Shown one piece after another: positions 25,112-33,884 of a stretch of 52,288 nucleotides of DNA (position 1 is the first letter of the stretch; every line of letters begins with the position of its first letter). The DNA comes from Haloparvum sedimenti (GTDB taxonomy: Archaea; Halobacteriota; Halobacteria; Halobacteriales; Haloferacaceae), in assembly GCF_001462205.1 (NCBI RefSeq), contig NZ_LKIR01000119.1:1-52288 (forward strand). The letters are read 5' to 3'. Position numbers and translations under genes: made by a program. The notes beneath the pieces are model-generated. The model did no database searches. It was given only the letters and a program-made list of their open reading frames with translations, and was not told the DNA's origin.

Positions 25112-26494
25112 TCAGTAGACGTACTCGTCCTCGGTGATCTGGGTGTACGACGAGCGCCACTTGCGCTTGTTCCACTTGTAGGAGAGCAGCAGCTTCGCCG
25201 CGTCCCAGCCCGCGGAGTACCCCCGTCGGAGCAGACTGTCGTCGGAGTCGTCGGCCAGCATCGTGTCGGCCGCCCCGATGATCCGGTTCCAGTCGCTCGG
25301 CGTGTACGCCTTCACCATGTCCGCCATCGTCACGTTCCGCAGCACCTCGTCGCCGATGGCCTCCTTCCAGCGGCGGTTGTACGCCGAGAGGTCGCCCGCG
25401 GCCGCGAGCTCGCCCGCGATGGCGCCCGTGCGCACGGCGACGTGGTCGCCGCCCTCGTGGAACGCCGAGGTGGTGCCCATGGCGCCGCCCGCGACCGCGA
25501 CGTCCGCGCCCGTCGGGGAGTCGATGGGGCGCGTCGAGGAGATGGAGTACGTCTCCGTCCCCCCGCGCTTGCCGGCGTCCTCGACGAGCGGGAAGTCCTC
25601 CTCGACGTCGTACTCGTCGCCGTACTGCCACTCCAGGAGGCGTTCGACGTACTCGGATCCGGAGGGGACGGAGTCGTCCTCCGGCCGCAGGAGTTCGTAC
25701 TCCTCGCGGTCCTCGACCGCGTCGAGGTCCAGCCCGATGGGCATCGTGAGCCCGACGCGGCAGACGCGGTCGCGGTTCGGGAACACCCACGGGTAGGCAG
25801 TCTCGCCGGGCATGACGCCCCACCAGAAGACGATGGCGTCCTCGACCTCCTCGTAGAGCTCCTCCGGGAACCGACGGTACTCCTGATACGCGATGTGGTT
25901 GGCGTCGCGGGAGGCGAGTCGCTCGGAGGCCTTCTCGCCGTCCGGGAGGTAGCGGTCCAGCACGCGGTTGGTCACCGTGCGCTGGGGACCGTCCGCGAGG
26001 ATCAGGAAGTCGCCGCCGACGGTGCTCCCGTCGGCGAGTTCGACGACGTGGCGGGGGTCGTCGTCGCCCGCGGCGCTCGACTCCACGTTCCGGACCGACG
26101 CCTCCACGCGGTACTCGGCGCCGGCATCCTCCGCCCGCTCGCGCATGAAGTCGTCGAACCGGGCGCGGTGGAAGGTGTAGCCGAACTCGTCGTACGAGGA
26201 GTCGATGCCGGTGCTGTACAGCGTACAGCCGGCGTCGGGGCCGCGGAACTCCGCGCGCTCCAGTTCGTTCTGCACGACGCCCTCGGGGAACTCGTCGGGG
26301 TGGATCCCCATGATGTCGACCCAGTAGTCGAGGATCCCGGCGGCGTCCGTCGAGTCGGGACCGAGGCCCTCGCGGTCGGCTCGCGGGACCCCCTTCTCCA
26401 ACACGATCGCGTCCGCGCCGCCGCTCGCGGCCGCGTGTGCCGCCGAGGTGCCGGCGGGTCCCCCGCCGACGATCACAACGTCTGCGCGTTCCAT
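25112..26494 (-). CDS. Geranylgeranyl reductase family flavoprotein
   Basis: A 460-residue FAD-dependent oxidoreductase of the digeranylgeranylglycerophospholipid reductase family, which saturates the isoprenoid chains of archaeal lipids. FAD binding is seen in VVIVGGGPAGTSAAH (6-20). The mid region has the family's LADGPQRTVTN and the C-terminal part a GDAM-like AVAGGAMGTTSAFHEGG. Two paralogues are common in haloarchaea, so lipid double-bond reduction versus menaquinone-side-chain reduction cannot be separated here. The ATG at 26494 is supported by TTTAATA on the minus strand about 25 bp upstream; an extension to 26557 is rejected. Confidence 0.85.
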   Translation of the reverse strand: MERADVVIVGGGPAGTSAAHAAASGGADAIVLEKGVPRADREGLGPDSTDAAGILDYWVDIMGIHPDEFPEGVVQNELERAEFRGPDAGCTLYSTGIDSSYDEFGYTFHRARFDDFMRERAEDAGAEYRVEASVRNVESSAAGDDDPRHVVELADGSTVGGDFLILADGPQRTVTNRVLDRYLPDGEKASERLASRDANHIAYQEYRRFPEELYEEVEDAIVFWWGVMPGETAYPWVFPNRDRVCRVGLTMPIGLDLDAVEDREEYELLRPEDDSVPSGSEYVERLLEWQYGDEYDVEEDFPLVEDAGKRGGTETYSISSTRPIDSPTGADVAVAGGAMGTTSAFHEGGDHVAVRTGAIAGELAAAGDLSAYNRRWKEAIGDEVLRNVTMADMVKAYTPSDWNRIIGAADTMLADDSDDSLLRRGYSAGWDAAKLLLSYKWNKRKWRSSYTQITEDEYVY

Positions 26495-26517
26495 ACACGT
26501 GAGCGTCGCGGTCAGGC

Positions 26518-26525
26518 TATTAAAC
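26518..26525 (-). promoter_or_regulatory. TATA box of the geranylgeranyl reductase gene
   Basis: The sequence TATTAAAC (GTTTAATA on the minus strand) lies 24-31 bp upstream of the ATG at 26494, predicting a nearly leaderless message. It shares a 245-bp divergent, AT-richer intergenic region with the NSS transporter gene. Confidence 0.65.
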
Positions 26526-26706
26526 CCACGGAACGAACGGGTATTCCGGCCCCTCACGGAGGACGAAATCTGGGCGTCCCGGTCGTGACGGTGCGCTGTG
26601 GAAGAATACCCATCAACGATCGTGATTGGGAATTGGTGTCCTTAATCGTGGTACTCCACGTCGATAGCTGTCACATCTCAGATGAAAACGTTCGCGAACG
26701 GACAGG

Positions 26707-26712
26707 TATATA
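26707..26712 (+). promoter_or_regulatory. TATA box of the first NSS transporter gene
   Basis: TATATA lies 28-33 bp before the ATG at 26740. This spacing supports that start over an in-frame GTG at 26719. Confidence 0.7.
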
Positions 26713-26739
26713 GGGCGCGTGGCACGTCAGCTCGTACCG

Positions 26740-28065
26740 ATGGCACGTGAAACGTGGGCCACGCGGCTCGGCTTCATCCTCGCGGCGGTCGGCAGCGCCG
26801 TCGGGCTGGGGAACATCTGGCGGTTCCCCTTCCTGACCGGCGAGGCTGGCGGGGCGGCGTTCCTCGTCGTCTACCTGCTGTTCGTCGCCGTGATCGGACT
26901 CCCCGTGCTGCTCGTGGAACTCGTCATCGGCCGACGGTCGAATCGTAACCCGATCGGCGCCTTCGAGGCGCTCGAAGCACCGAACTGGAAGTTCGCCGGC
27001 GTGGTGGGCGCGGTGGCAGGCTTCATCATCCTCTCGTACTACAGCGTCGTGGGCGGGTGGGTGATCCAGTACCTGATCGCCTCGCTCACCGGCGCGTACG
27101 CCGCGAACCCGGGAGAGTACTTCCTCTCGACCGCGAGCGGCCTCAACGCGGTGGCCTTCCACGCGCTGTTCATGGGGCTGGTCGCCACCGTCGTCGCGCT
27201 GGGCATCCGCGACGGGCTGGAGCGGGCAGCGAAGGTGATGGTCCCCTCCATCGTCTTCCTGCTGGTCGTCCTCGCCGGTTACGGCTCGACGCTCTCCGGC
27301 GCCGGTGCGGCGTACAGCTACTACCTCTCGCCCGATGTCGGAACGATCGTCGCCAACGCGACGAGCCTGATCCCGGACGCGGCGGGACAGGCCTTCTTCA
27401 CGCTCTCGCTCGGGATGGGCGTGATGGTGACGTACGCCTCCTACCTCGGCGAGGACCGGAACCTGTTCCGCGACGCCGGCACCATCGTCGTCATCGACAC
27501 GCTGGTGGCGTTCCTCGCCGGTCTCGTCGTCTTCCCGTTCCTGTTCACGCAGGGCGTCGAGCCCGGTTCCGGCGGCGCCGGCGCCGTCTTCATCAGCCTC
27601 GCGACGGCGTTCGCGGAGCTGCCGGCCGGCGGCGTCGTCGGCGCGGTGTTCTTCTTCATGCTGGGTATCGCGGCGCTGACCTCCGCGTTCTCCATCCTCG
27701 AGGTGGTCGTCTCCTACGTCGTCGACACCTACGGCGTCGCCCGCAAACCGGCGACGGTCGCGATCGCGGGGATCATCTTCCTCGTGGGGATCCCGACCGC
27801 GCTCGACCTGACGTACCTCGACACCTACGACCTGCTGGCCAACAACATCCTGCTGATCCTCGGCGGGCTGCTGTTGTCCCTCTTCGTCGGCTGGCGCTAC
27901 GCCGGCGAGGCCATCGAGGAACTGCGGAAGGGCAGCGGCGACGCGACGCTCTCGGTCGCGTGGATCTGGATCGTCCGGCTCCTCGTCCCGGCCGTCCTCC
28001 TGTACACGCTCTACCTCGGGATCGAGGGCTACGCGGAGTTCCTCGTCGAGACCTACATCGCGTAA
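26740..28065 (+). CDS. Sodium-dependent transporter of the neurotransmitter:sodium symporter (SNF/NSS) family
   Basis: A 441-residue membrane protein with a LeuT fold (about 11 hydrophobic segments). Helix 1 carries the Na+/substrate motif AVGSAVGLGNIWRFPFL and helix 6 the unwound region (SLGMGVMVTYASYL). NSS proteins take up amino acids or related solutes with sodium. The start MARETWATRLGF matches the second NSS copy in this window (MTRETWATRVGF). Substrate cannot be predicted. The downstream gene sod starts 155 bp away under its own promoter. Confidence 0.9.
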   Translation: MARETWATRLGFILAAVGSAVGLGNIWRFPFLTGEAGGAAFLVVYLLFVAVIGLPVLLVELVIGRRSNRNPIGAFEALEAPNWKFAGVVGAVAGFIILSYYSVVGGWVIQYLIASLTGAYAANPGEYFLSTASGLNAVAFHALFMGLVATVVALGIRDGLERAAKVMVPSIVFLLVVLAGYGSTLSGAGAAYSYYLSPDVGTIVANATSLIPDAAGQAFFTLSLGMGVMVTYASYLGEDRNLFRDAGTIVVIDTLVAFLAGLVVFPFLFTQGVEPGSGGAGAVFISLATAFAELPAGGVVGAVFFFMLGIAALTSAFSILEVVVSYVVDTYGVARKPATVAIAGIIFLVGIPTALDLTYLDTYDLLANNILLILGGLLLSLFVGWRYAGEAIEELRKGSGDATLSVAWIWIVRLLVPAVLLYTLYLGIEGYAEFLVETYIA

Positions 28066-28176
28066 TTCCCGACCGCGCCACTTTTTCGGCATCGACAGCC
28101 GCCGCGCCGCAGTTCCCCGGCGGGCGACGCCGGCGCGGCCGAACTAGTGGTGTGTGGTAACGTGTCTCTCCTCAAT

Positions 28177-28183
28177 CTTTAAC
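28177..28183 (+). promoter_or_regulatory. TATA box and GAGGAG leader of sod
   Basis: CTTTAAC lies 38-44 bp before the ATG at 28221. The leader contains GAGGAG (28207-28212), a Shine-Dalgarno-like sequence 8 bp before the ATG, so this gene may be read by the SD route instead of as a leaderless message. Confidence 0.5.
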
Positions 28184-28220
28184 AGCTATCCGACCAATCC
28201 TGTACCGAGGAGAATTCACA

Positions 28221-28820
28221 ATGAGCCACGAACTCGACCCACTTCCGTACGAGTACGACGCGCTGGAACCGCACATCTCCGAACAGGTGCTCACCTGGCA
28301 TCACGACACCCACCATCAGGGCTACGTCAACGGTCTCAACAGCGCCGAGGAGACCCTCGCGGAGAACCGCGAGGAGGGCGACTACGGTAGCACCGCGTCC
28401 GCGCTCGGCAACGTCTCCCACAACGGGAGCGGTCACTACCTCCACCACCTCTTCTGGAACAACATGTCGCCGAACGGCGGCGGCGAGCCCGCGGGCGCGC
28501 TCGCGGCCCGCATCCAGGAGGACTTCGGGTCCTACGAGGGCTGGAAGGGCGAGTTCGAGGCGGCCGCCTCCGCCGCGGGCGGCTGGGCGCTGCTCGTCTA
28601 CGACCCGGTCTCCAAGCAGCTCCGGAACCTGAAGGTCGACAAGCACGACCAGGGCGCGCTGTGGAGCGCACACCCCATCCTGGCGCTGGACGTCTGGGAG
28701 CACTCCTACTACCACGACTACGGCCCGGCCCGCGGCGAGTTCATCGAGAACTTCTTCGAGGTCGTCGACTGGGACGACGTGGCCGACAACTACGAACACG
28801 TCGTCGCGAAGTTCGAGTAG
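28221..28820 (+). CDS. sod: Superoxide dismutase (Mn/Fe type)
   Basis: A 199-residue cytosolic Mn/Fe superoxide dismutase converting superoxide to oxygen and hydrogen peroxide. Metal ligands are His27 (WHHDTHH), His75 (GHYLHHLFW), Asp157 and His161 (LDVWEHSYYHDY). Halophilic SODs of this type usually bind Mn. The protein is strongly acidic, as expected for a high-salt cytosol. Repeat element B begins 81 bp past the stop. Confidence 0.97.
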   Translation: MSHELDPLPYEYDALEPHISEQVLTWHHDTHHQGYVNGLNSAEETLAENREEGDYGSTASALGNVSHNGSGHYLHHLFWNNMSPNGGGEPAGALAARIQEDFGSYEGWKGEFEAAASAAGGWALLVYDPVSKQLRNLKVDKHDQGALWSAHPILALDVWEHSYYHDYGPARGEFIENFFEVVDWDDVADNYEHVVAKFE

Positions 28821-28900
28821 CCCGGACGTTTGCGGGTCGACCGCAACCCTCGCTTTCTTTCGAGACCGCCCCCGAGCCGCTGCGCTATCACAACAGATAC

Positions 28901-29451
28901 CGATACTGGGTATAGCGATGTGTTTGTGTCTGCGTTCTGTTACTGGGCGGTGTTTTTGTGACTGCTGTCGATCCTGCTGATCTGGACAGCAACACCCAGA
29001 AAGCCCCAGTCGGCTCTCTGGACGCGGTTTTTGTGTCTGTTGCAGATCCTGCTGCGTGGAACAACACCACCCAGAAAGCCCCAGTCGGCTCGACCGGCCG
29101 CGCCTCGCTGCGCGCTCGCGCCTCTCAGCACCGCCCGGCGCAAGTGCTTACGTCGTCGGGGCCGGATCGAGCCGGCTGCCCCTTTCAGTCCCACCCACCG
29201 CAACCGCACCACGGGCCTCGCACCTCCCCAGCCTCGGCGGCGGCGCGGCCGCGGGACCGCACCGCACAGCAGGCGGCCGCGCCGCCGCCTCCCTCGCGCG
29301 GTCGCGGCGACACGCTCCGCGGTCGCCGCGGCGCGCGCCGACAGCACGGCACCGCAACCGCACCGCTCCGTGACCGCACAGCACCGAACCGCCGCGAGTT
29401 TCAGGAAAGCGATGTTTCTGAATCGGGCTGCATCACTCAGTATCAGTATCG
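28901..29451 (-). repeat. Repeat element B (551 bp, inverted relative to A and C)
   Basis: End sequences are CGATACTGGGT (28901-28911) and ACTCAGTATCAGTATCG (29435-29451), an imperfect inverted repeat. Read from the minus strand, the layout matches element A: stems 29303-29311/29322-29330 (9 bp), 29236-29252/29273-29289 (17 bp), and 29083-29099/29160-29177 with one bulged T and one T-G pair. Two tail modules lie 75 bp apart, with starts at 29009 and 29084 on the minus strand. The first stem's loop is 10 nt and the second stem's loop 20 nt, both different from A. It sits between sod and the APC-permease gene with no coding capacity shared with the other copies. Confidence 0.82.
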
Positions 29452-29576
29452 GTCGGATCGACGGCCGCTCCGCTGCTCACGAGGCGGCGACCAATCACGA
29501 CCAGCGAGGGGCGCTCCTCGATGGCGCCCTCGCCGCAAACGGAACCAACTAAGCGGCTCGCACACGAGGTCCCGGT

Positions 29577-29693
29577 ATGAATCGCCTTCTCCGACGCCCG
29601 GGTCCGGACCCGAGGGGTCGCCGAACCGCGCGCACCCGGAGCGATCCGCTCCGGTCGCATCTCCGCTCTCTACGGGGGGCTTTCCACGCGTGA
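29577..29693 (+). CDS. Putative 38-residue leader ORF of the APC permease gene
   Basis: ATG at 29577 opens a 38-codon Arg-rich frame (starting [10 protein letters not shown]). Its stop TGA (29691-29693) overlaps the GTG start of the permease by two bases (GTGA). It has no recognised homology and could be a chance ORF. It is listed because the same arrangement occurs before two other genes in the window (39351 and 39876). Translation is not proven. Confidence 0.25.
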   Translation: MNRLLRRPGPDPRGRRTARTRSDPLRSHLRSLRGAFHA

Positions 29694-32065
29694 GCGACGA
29701 GGAACTCGCCAAGGACCTCGGTCCGCTCGCGGCGCTCACGATCGGCATCGGAACGATGATCGGCGCCGGGATCTTCGTGCTTCCCGGGACCGCGGTCGCA
29801 CGGGCCGGCCCGCTCGCGGCCGCCACCTTCGTCATCGGCGGCGTCACCGCGCTGTTCACCGCGCTGTCGGCCTCGGAACTCGGCACCGCGATGCCGAAGT
29901 CCGGCGGCGCCTACTTCTACGTCAACCGGGCGCTCGGACCGCTGTTCGGGTCGATAACCGGCTGGGCCAACTGGCTCGGGCTGGCGTTCGCCTCCGCGTT
30001 CTACATGTACGGGTTCGGCGAGTACGTCAACACGCTCGCCGGACTCGGCCCCGTCTCGCTCGGTCCGGCCTCTCTGGAGGCGGCGCAGGTCATCGGCCTG
30101 TTCGGTGCGCTGCTTTTCATCGGGGTCAACTACTTCGGCGCCAAGGAGACCGGCGGGCTCCAGAACGCCATCGTCCTCCTCCTGCTGGCGATCCTCGGCC
30201 TGTTCACCGTCGTCGGACTGTTCAACGCGGACCTCGACTCGCTGCGGCCGATCGCGCCGCCGGGGGCGGCCGCCGAGGTGCTCCCCGTCACTGCGGTCGT
30301 CTTCGTCTCCTATCTGGGATTCGTTCAGATCACCTCGGTCGCCGAGGAGATCCAAGACCCCGGGCGGAACCTCCCGCGGGCAGTCATCGGCTCCGTCGTC
30401 ATCGTCACCGTCGTCTACGCGCTGTTCCTGTTGGTCCTGCTCGCGGCGGTCCCGACCGAGCTGGTCGCGAACAACGACACCGCGGTCGTCGAGGCCGCGC
30501 GCCTGCTGTTCGGACAGTACGAGATCCTCGGCTACTCGCTCGGGGCCGTCGGGGCCTGGATGCTGTTGATCGGCGGGCTGCTGGCGACCGCCTCGTCCGC
30601 GAACGCCTCCATCCTCTCCTCGTCGCGGATCAACTTCGCGATGGGTCGCGACAAGATCGTCACGCCGAAGCTCAACGAGATCCACCCGCGCTTCGGGACG
30701 CCGTACAAGTCCATCGCGCTGACCGGCGGCCTGATCCTGCTGTTCCTGCTCGCGGGCGGGCTGGAGCTCCTCGCGACTGCGGGGTCGGTGCTCCATCTGG
30801 TCGTCTACGGCCTGCTCAACCTCGCGCTCATCGTGATGCGCGAAGCGGAGCCGGAGGGGTACGACCCCGACTTCGAGGTGCCGCTGTACCCGATCGTGCC
30901 GCTGATCGGGACGGTCTCGTCGTTCGCGCTGATCGCCTACATCGAGCCGTTCGTCATTCTCCTGTCCGGGGGGCTCGTCGCGTTCGCCGCGCTGTGGTAC
31001 CTGCTGTACGCGCGCCGGAACGTCGAACACGCCGGCGTGCTGGCCGACTGGGTGCTCGACCGCTCCGAGGAACTGCCCGACGCCGCCGTCTCCGCGGCTA
31101 CCACCGTCCAGCCGGACGCGACCGGCTACCGCGTGATGGTTCCGCTGTCGAACCCCAAGACGGAGGAGCACCTCATCTCGCTTGGCGCCGCCATCGCCAG
31201 TCAGAACGACGGCACCGTGGTCGCGGTGAACATCGCGAACGTGCCGGACCAGACCTCGCTCGAGGCAGCCCGCGAGCGCGGCGCCCACGACGCGGCCCAC
31301 GACCTGCTCGAGAGCGCGAAGGCCGACGCCGAGACGTTCGGCGTGGACGTGGAGACGCACGTCGTGCTCTCACACCGCACCTTCGAGGAGGTGTTCGACG
31401 CCGCCCGCCGGTTCGGCGCGGACATGACAGTGATGGGCTGGGGGCCGGACGCCCACGGTTCGCCCGGCCGCGCGGAGTCGGCCATCGACGAGCTGGCGCA
31501 CTCGCTGCCGTGCGACTTCCTCGTGTTCAAGGACCGCGGCTTCGACCCCTCGCGGATCCTGGTGCCGACCGCGGGCGGTCCGGACTCCGACCTCTCGGCG
31601 GCCGTCGCCCGCATGCTTCGCGCGGAGTTCGGCTCCGAGGTGACCCTGCTGCACGTCGCGGACGACCGCGACGCCGGCCAGCGGTTCCTCACGGAGTGGG
31701 CGGCCGACCACGGGCTCGCCGACGCCGCGACGCGCGTCGAGTCCGGCGACGTGGAACGGCGCATCGAGGAGGCCGCGGCCGAGGCCACGATGCTCGTCAT
31801 CGGTGCGACCGAGAAGGGCCTCCTCTCGCGGCTGGTCCGCGGCTCGCTCGTGTTGAGCGTGCTCGACGACGTGGAGTGCTCGGTGCTGCTGGCCGAGAAG
31901 CGCCACGACCGCGGACTCCGGGATCGGCTGTTCGGCTCCGGCGCCCGATCGAAGGCGACGGATTGGGACGGCGACGAGTCCGACGAACCGGGCGAAAGCG
32001 GCGGGGAAGCGGCCGGAGACGCGCCGGGGACGGCGACCGATTCGGGGACGACGACCGACAACTGA
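29690..32065 (+). CDS. APC-family amino acid permease fused to two Usp domains
   Basis: A 791-residue protein. The N-terminal ~430 residues are an APC-superfamily transporter with 12 helices, starting [23 protein letters not shown], typical of cationic or general amino acid permeases. Two UspA-like domains follow, about 450-590 and 595-735; the second has [14 protein letters not shown], the ATP-loop pattern. The last ~60 residues are an acidic Gly/Ser tail. Usp tails on permeases are common in haloarchaea and may sense adenine nucleotides or stress to gate uptake. The GTG at 29690 overlaps a short leader ORF. No in-frame ATG lies upstream, and the 240 bp after element B hold only that leader ORF. 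Confidence 0.87.
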   Translation: MSDEELAKDLGPLAALTIGIGTMIGAGIFVLPGTAVARAGPLAAATFVIGGVTALFTALSASELGTAMPKSGGAYFYVNRALGPLFGSITGWANWLGLAFASAFYMYGFGEYVNTLAGLGPVSLGPASLEAAQVIGLFGALLFIGVNYFGAKETGGLQNAIVLLLLAILGLFTVVGLFNADLDSLRPIAPPGAAAEVLPVTAVVFVSYLGFVQITSVAEEIQDPGRNLPRAVIGSVVIVTVVYALFLLVLLAAVPTELVANNDTAVVEAARLLFGQYEILGYSLGAVGAWMLLIGGLLATASSANASILSSSRINFAMGRDKIVTPKLNEIHPRFGTPYKSIALTGGLILLFLLAGGLELLATAGSVLHLVVYGLLNLALIVMREAEPEGYDPDFEVPLYPIVPLIGTVSSFALIAYIEPFVILLSGGLVAFAALWYLLYARRNVEHAGVLADWVLDRSEELPDAAVSAATTVQPDATGYRVMVPLSNPKTEEHLISLGAAIASQNDGTVVAVNIANVPDQTSLEAARERGAHDAAHDLLESAKADAETFGVDVETHVVLSHRTFEEVFDAARRFGADMTVMGWGPDAHGSPGRAESAIDELAHSLPCDFLVFKDRGFDPSRILVPTAGGPDSDLSAAVARMLRAEFGSEVTLLHVADDRDAGQRFLTEWAADHGLADAATRVESGDVERRIEEAAAEATMLVIGATEKGLLSRLVRGSLVLSVLDDVECSVLLAEKRHDRGLRDRLFGSGARSKATDWDGDESDEPGESGGEAAGDAPGTATDSGTTTDN

Positions 32066-32116
32066 CCGTCCGTCCGAACCCCCGAACTTTTCACGGATAG
32101 CGGAGAACGCCGCCGT

Positions 32117-32659
32117 ATGAACGCGGAGGACGCCGCCGGTGGCGACGATGAGGAGCGGCTTCCGGGGGAGCCAGCGACGGTCGACACACTCGCGGATGTG
32201 GCGGGGCTCGCGAACGGAGTCTCCTCGGTCACGTCGGTCGAAGTGCGCTGTCCCTCGGACGCTGAACCACCCGAGCGCGTCTCCTCGATCCTCGTCGCGG
32301 TCGGCGGCGGTCCGCACGCGGCCGCGACCGTCGACCTCGCACGAGCACTGGCCGAGGAGACGGACGCGTGGCTGGAGCTGTTCCACGTCGCGACCGACGA
32401 TGTCGACGACGAGGCGCTACTCGACGACGCGACCGCCCGGCTGGGCGAGTTCGAACGGGTCGACAGGTGGGTAGTCGAGGAAGGAGCGCCGGCGTCCGCC
32501 ATCGTCGAGCAGTCGGCTTACTACGACGCCGTCGTACTCGGGTCCTCCACGCGCGGCCGCGTCGAGCGATTCGTTCGGGGATCGACGACCGCCACGGTTG
32601 CCGAGCGCGCCGCCAGTCCGGTAGTCGTCGTCTCGGGCGACGGTGCGACGCCGATCTAA
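32117..32659 (+). CDS. Universal stress protein (UspA) family protein
   Basis: A 180-residue single Usp domain with an N-terminal extension of about 50 residues that may mediate binding. Family features are SSILVAVGGGPHAAATVDLARALAE and the C-terminal ATP-binding VLGSSTRGRVERFVRGS. It begins 51 bp after the permease stop, so it probably shares the transcript and may be a soluble partner of the permease's own Usp domains (inference). It converges with deoC. Confidence 0.85.
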   Translation: MNAEDAAGGDDEERLPGEPATVDTLADVAGLANGVSSVTSVEVRCPSDAEPPERVSSILVAVGGGPHAAATVDLARALAEETDAWLELFHVATDDVDDEALLDDATARLGEFERVDRWVVEEGAPASAIVEQSAYYDAVVLGSSTRGRVERFVRGSTTATVAERAASPVVVVSGDGATPI

Positions 32660-32679
32660 CCGCGACGGCCTCCCCGACG

Positions 32680-33321
32680 CTACTCGGGATACCCCTCGAC
32701 GATGGCGACGCCGGAGGAGGCGCCGATCCGCTCGGCGCCCGCCTCCAGCATCGCCGTCGCCTCCTCGTAGGAGCCGACGCCGCCGGAGGCCTTGACGGGG
32801 AGGTACTCGCTCATCAGTTCCACGTCGGCGACCGTGGCGCCGCCGTCCGCGAAGCCGGTCGAGGTCTTGACCATGTCGGCGTCGGCCTCGACGGCGGCCT
32901 CGCAGGCGCGGCGCTTCTCCTCGTCGGTCAGCAACGCGGTCTCGATGATCACCTTCACCGGGACCGGAACCGCGGCGACGACCTCCGCGATGTCGGCAGC
33001 GACGGCGTCGTCCTCGCCGGCCTTCAACCGTCCGACGTTGATCACGAGATCGATCTCGTCGGCGCCGTCGTTCCACGCGTTGACCGCCTCGTCGTGTTTC
33101 GACTCGGTGCTGTGCTGGCCGTGCGGAAACCCCACGACGGTCGCGAGCGTCACGTCGTCGTAGGCCGGGTCCGCGGCAGCCTCCGCGACGTAGCAGGGCG
33201 GGATGCAGGCGTTCATCCCGTGGGCGGCGGCCTCGTCGAGGACGGTGCACACGTCGCCCCAGGTCGTCTCCGGGCCGAGGACGGTGTGGTCGATGCTGGC
33301 GGCGAACTCCGCGCGGTTCAT
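32680..33321 (-). CDS. deoC: Deoxyribose-phosphate aldolase
   Basis: A 213-residue DeoC, which cleaves deoxyribose-5-phosphate to acetaldehyde and glyceraldehyde-3-phosphate in nucleoside salvage. The Schiff-base lysine is Lys152 in MVKTSTGF. Asp91 ([10 protein letters not shown]) and Lys177 (VKASGGV) complete the catalytic set of the family. The TIM-barrel length is normal. It is transcribed alone, facing the Usp gene. Confidence 0.95.
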   Translation of the reverse strand: MNRAEFAASIDHTVLGPETTWGDVCTVLDEAAAHGMNACIPPCYVAEAAADPAYDDVTLATVVGFPHGQHSTESKHDEAVNAWNDGADEIDLVINVGRLKAGEDDAVAADIAEVVAAVPVPVKVIIETALLTDEEKRRACEAAVEADADMVKTSTGFADGGATVADVELMSEYLPVKASGGVGSYEEATAMLEAGAERIGASSGVAIVEGYPE

Positions 33322-33457
33322 ACCCGGCAGTCGCGGGCCCGCCTCAAAAGCGGTGCGGGGTCGTCGCGCTCGGGGGCGCTTCGAGCGCGGACGGAGTTGA
33401 CGTGCGGGCGGTCCACCTGTCGGCCGCTTTTTACCCCGTCCCGTTCAACTGACGCCC

Positions 33458-33859
33458 ATGACCCGATTCGACGCCGCCGAGGAGGCGGAGCGGCGAAAGC
33501 TCTACGCGGAGGCCGTGACGGCACACAGAAAGCGGTCCAGTCCGGTGACGACGATCGACGTCGACCCCGACAGCGACACCACGGAGACCGACGAGGAGTT
33601 TCCCCCGTGGATACAGGTGGCGGGCACGGAGGTCGTGATGGACTGCACAGACGCCGAACTGGAGCGGTTGAAGGACCTGCTGGGGGCGTACCCGGAGTTC
33701 CGTATCGAGGAACTGGAGAGCCCGGAGGAGGCGGAGGGGACGAACGCCGTGATCTCGGCGCGCTCGGACGCCAACCGGATCGCGGATTTCGTCGAGCGCG
33801 CGTTCCGCGAGGTGTACGAACTGGAGCCGGACTACCGCGCGTGGGTCTCCGCCGTCTGA
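33458..33859 (+). CDS. Conserved haloarchaeal protein of unknown function
   Basis: A 133-residue acidic soluble protein that I do not recognise. The first 30 residues are a charged helix (FDAAEEAERRKLYAEAV), then a low-complexity acidic stretch (DVDPDSDTTETDEEF) and a folded C-terminal part that contains WIQVAGTEVVMDCTDAELERL. No active-site motif or membrane segment is seen. The start at 33458 has a TTTTTACC element about 25 bp upstream, typical of local promoters. It converges with the NSS transporter on its right. Confidence 0.7.
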   Translation: MTRFDAAEEAERRKLYAEAVTAHRKRSSPVTTIDVDPDSDTTETDEEFPPWIQVAGTEVVMDCTDAELERLKDLLGAYPEFRIEELESPEEAEGTNAVISARSDANRIADFVERAFREVYELEPDYRAWVSAV

Positions 33860-33884
33860 GCCGGCAGCACGTTTGAACGCGCCG

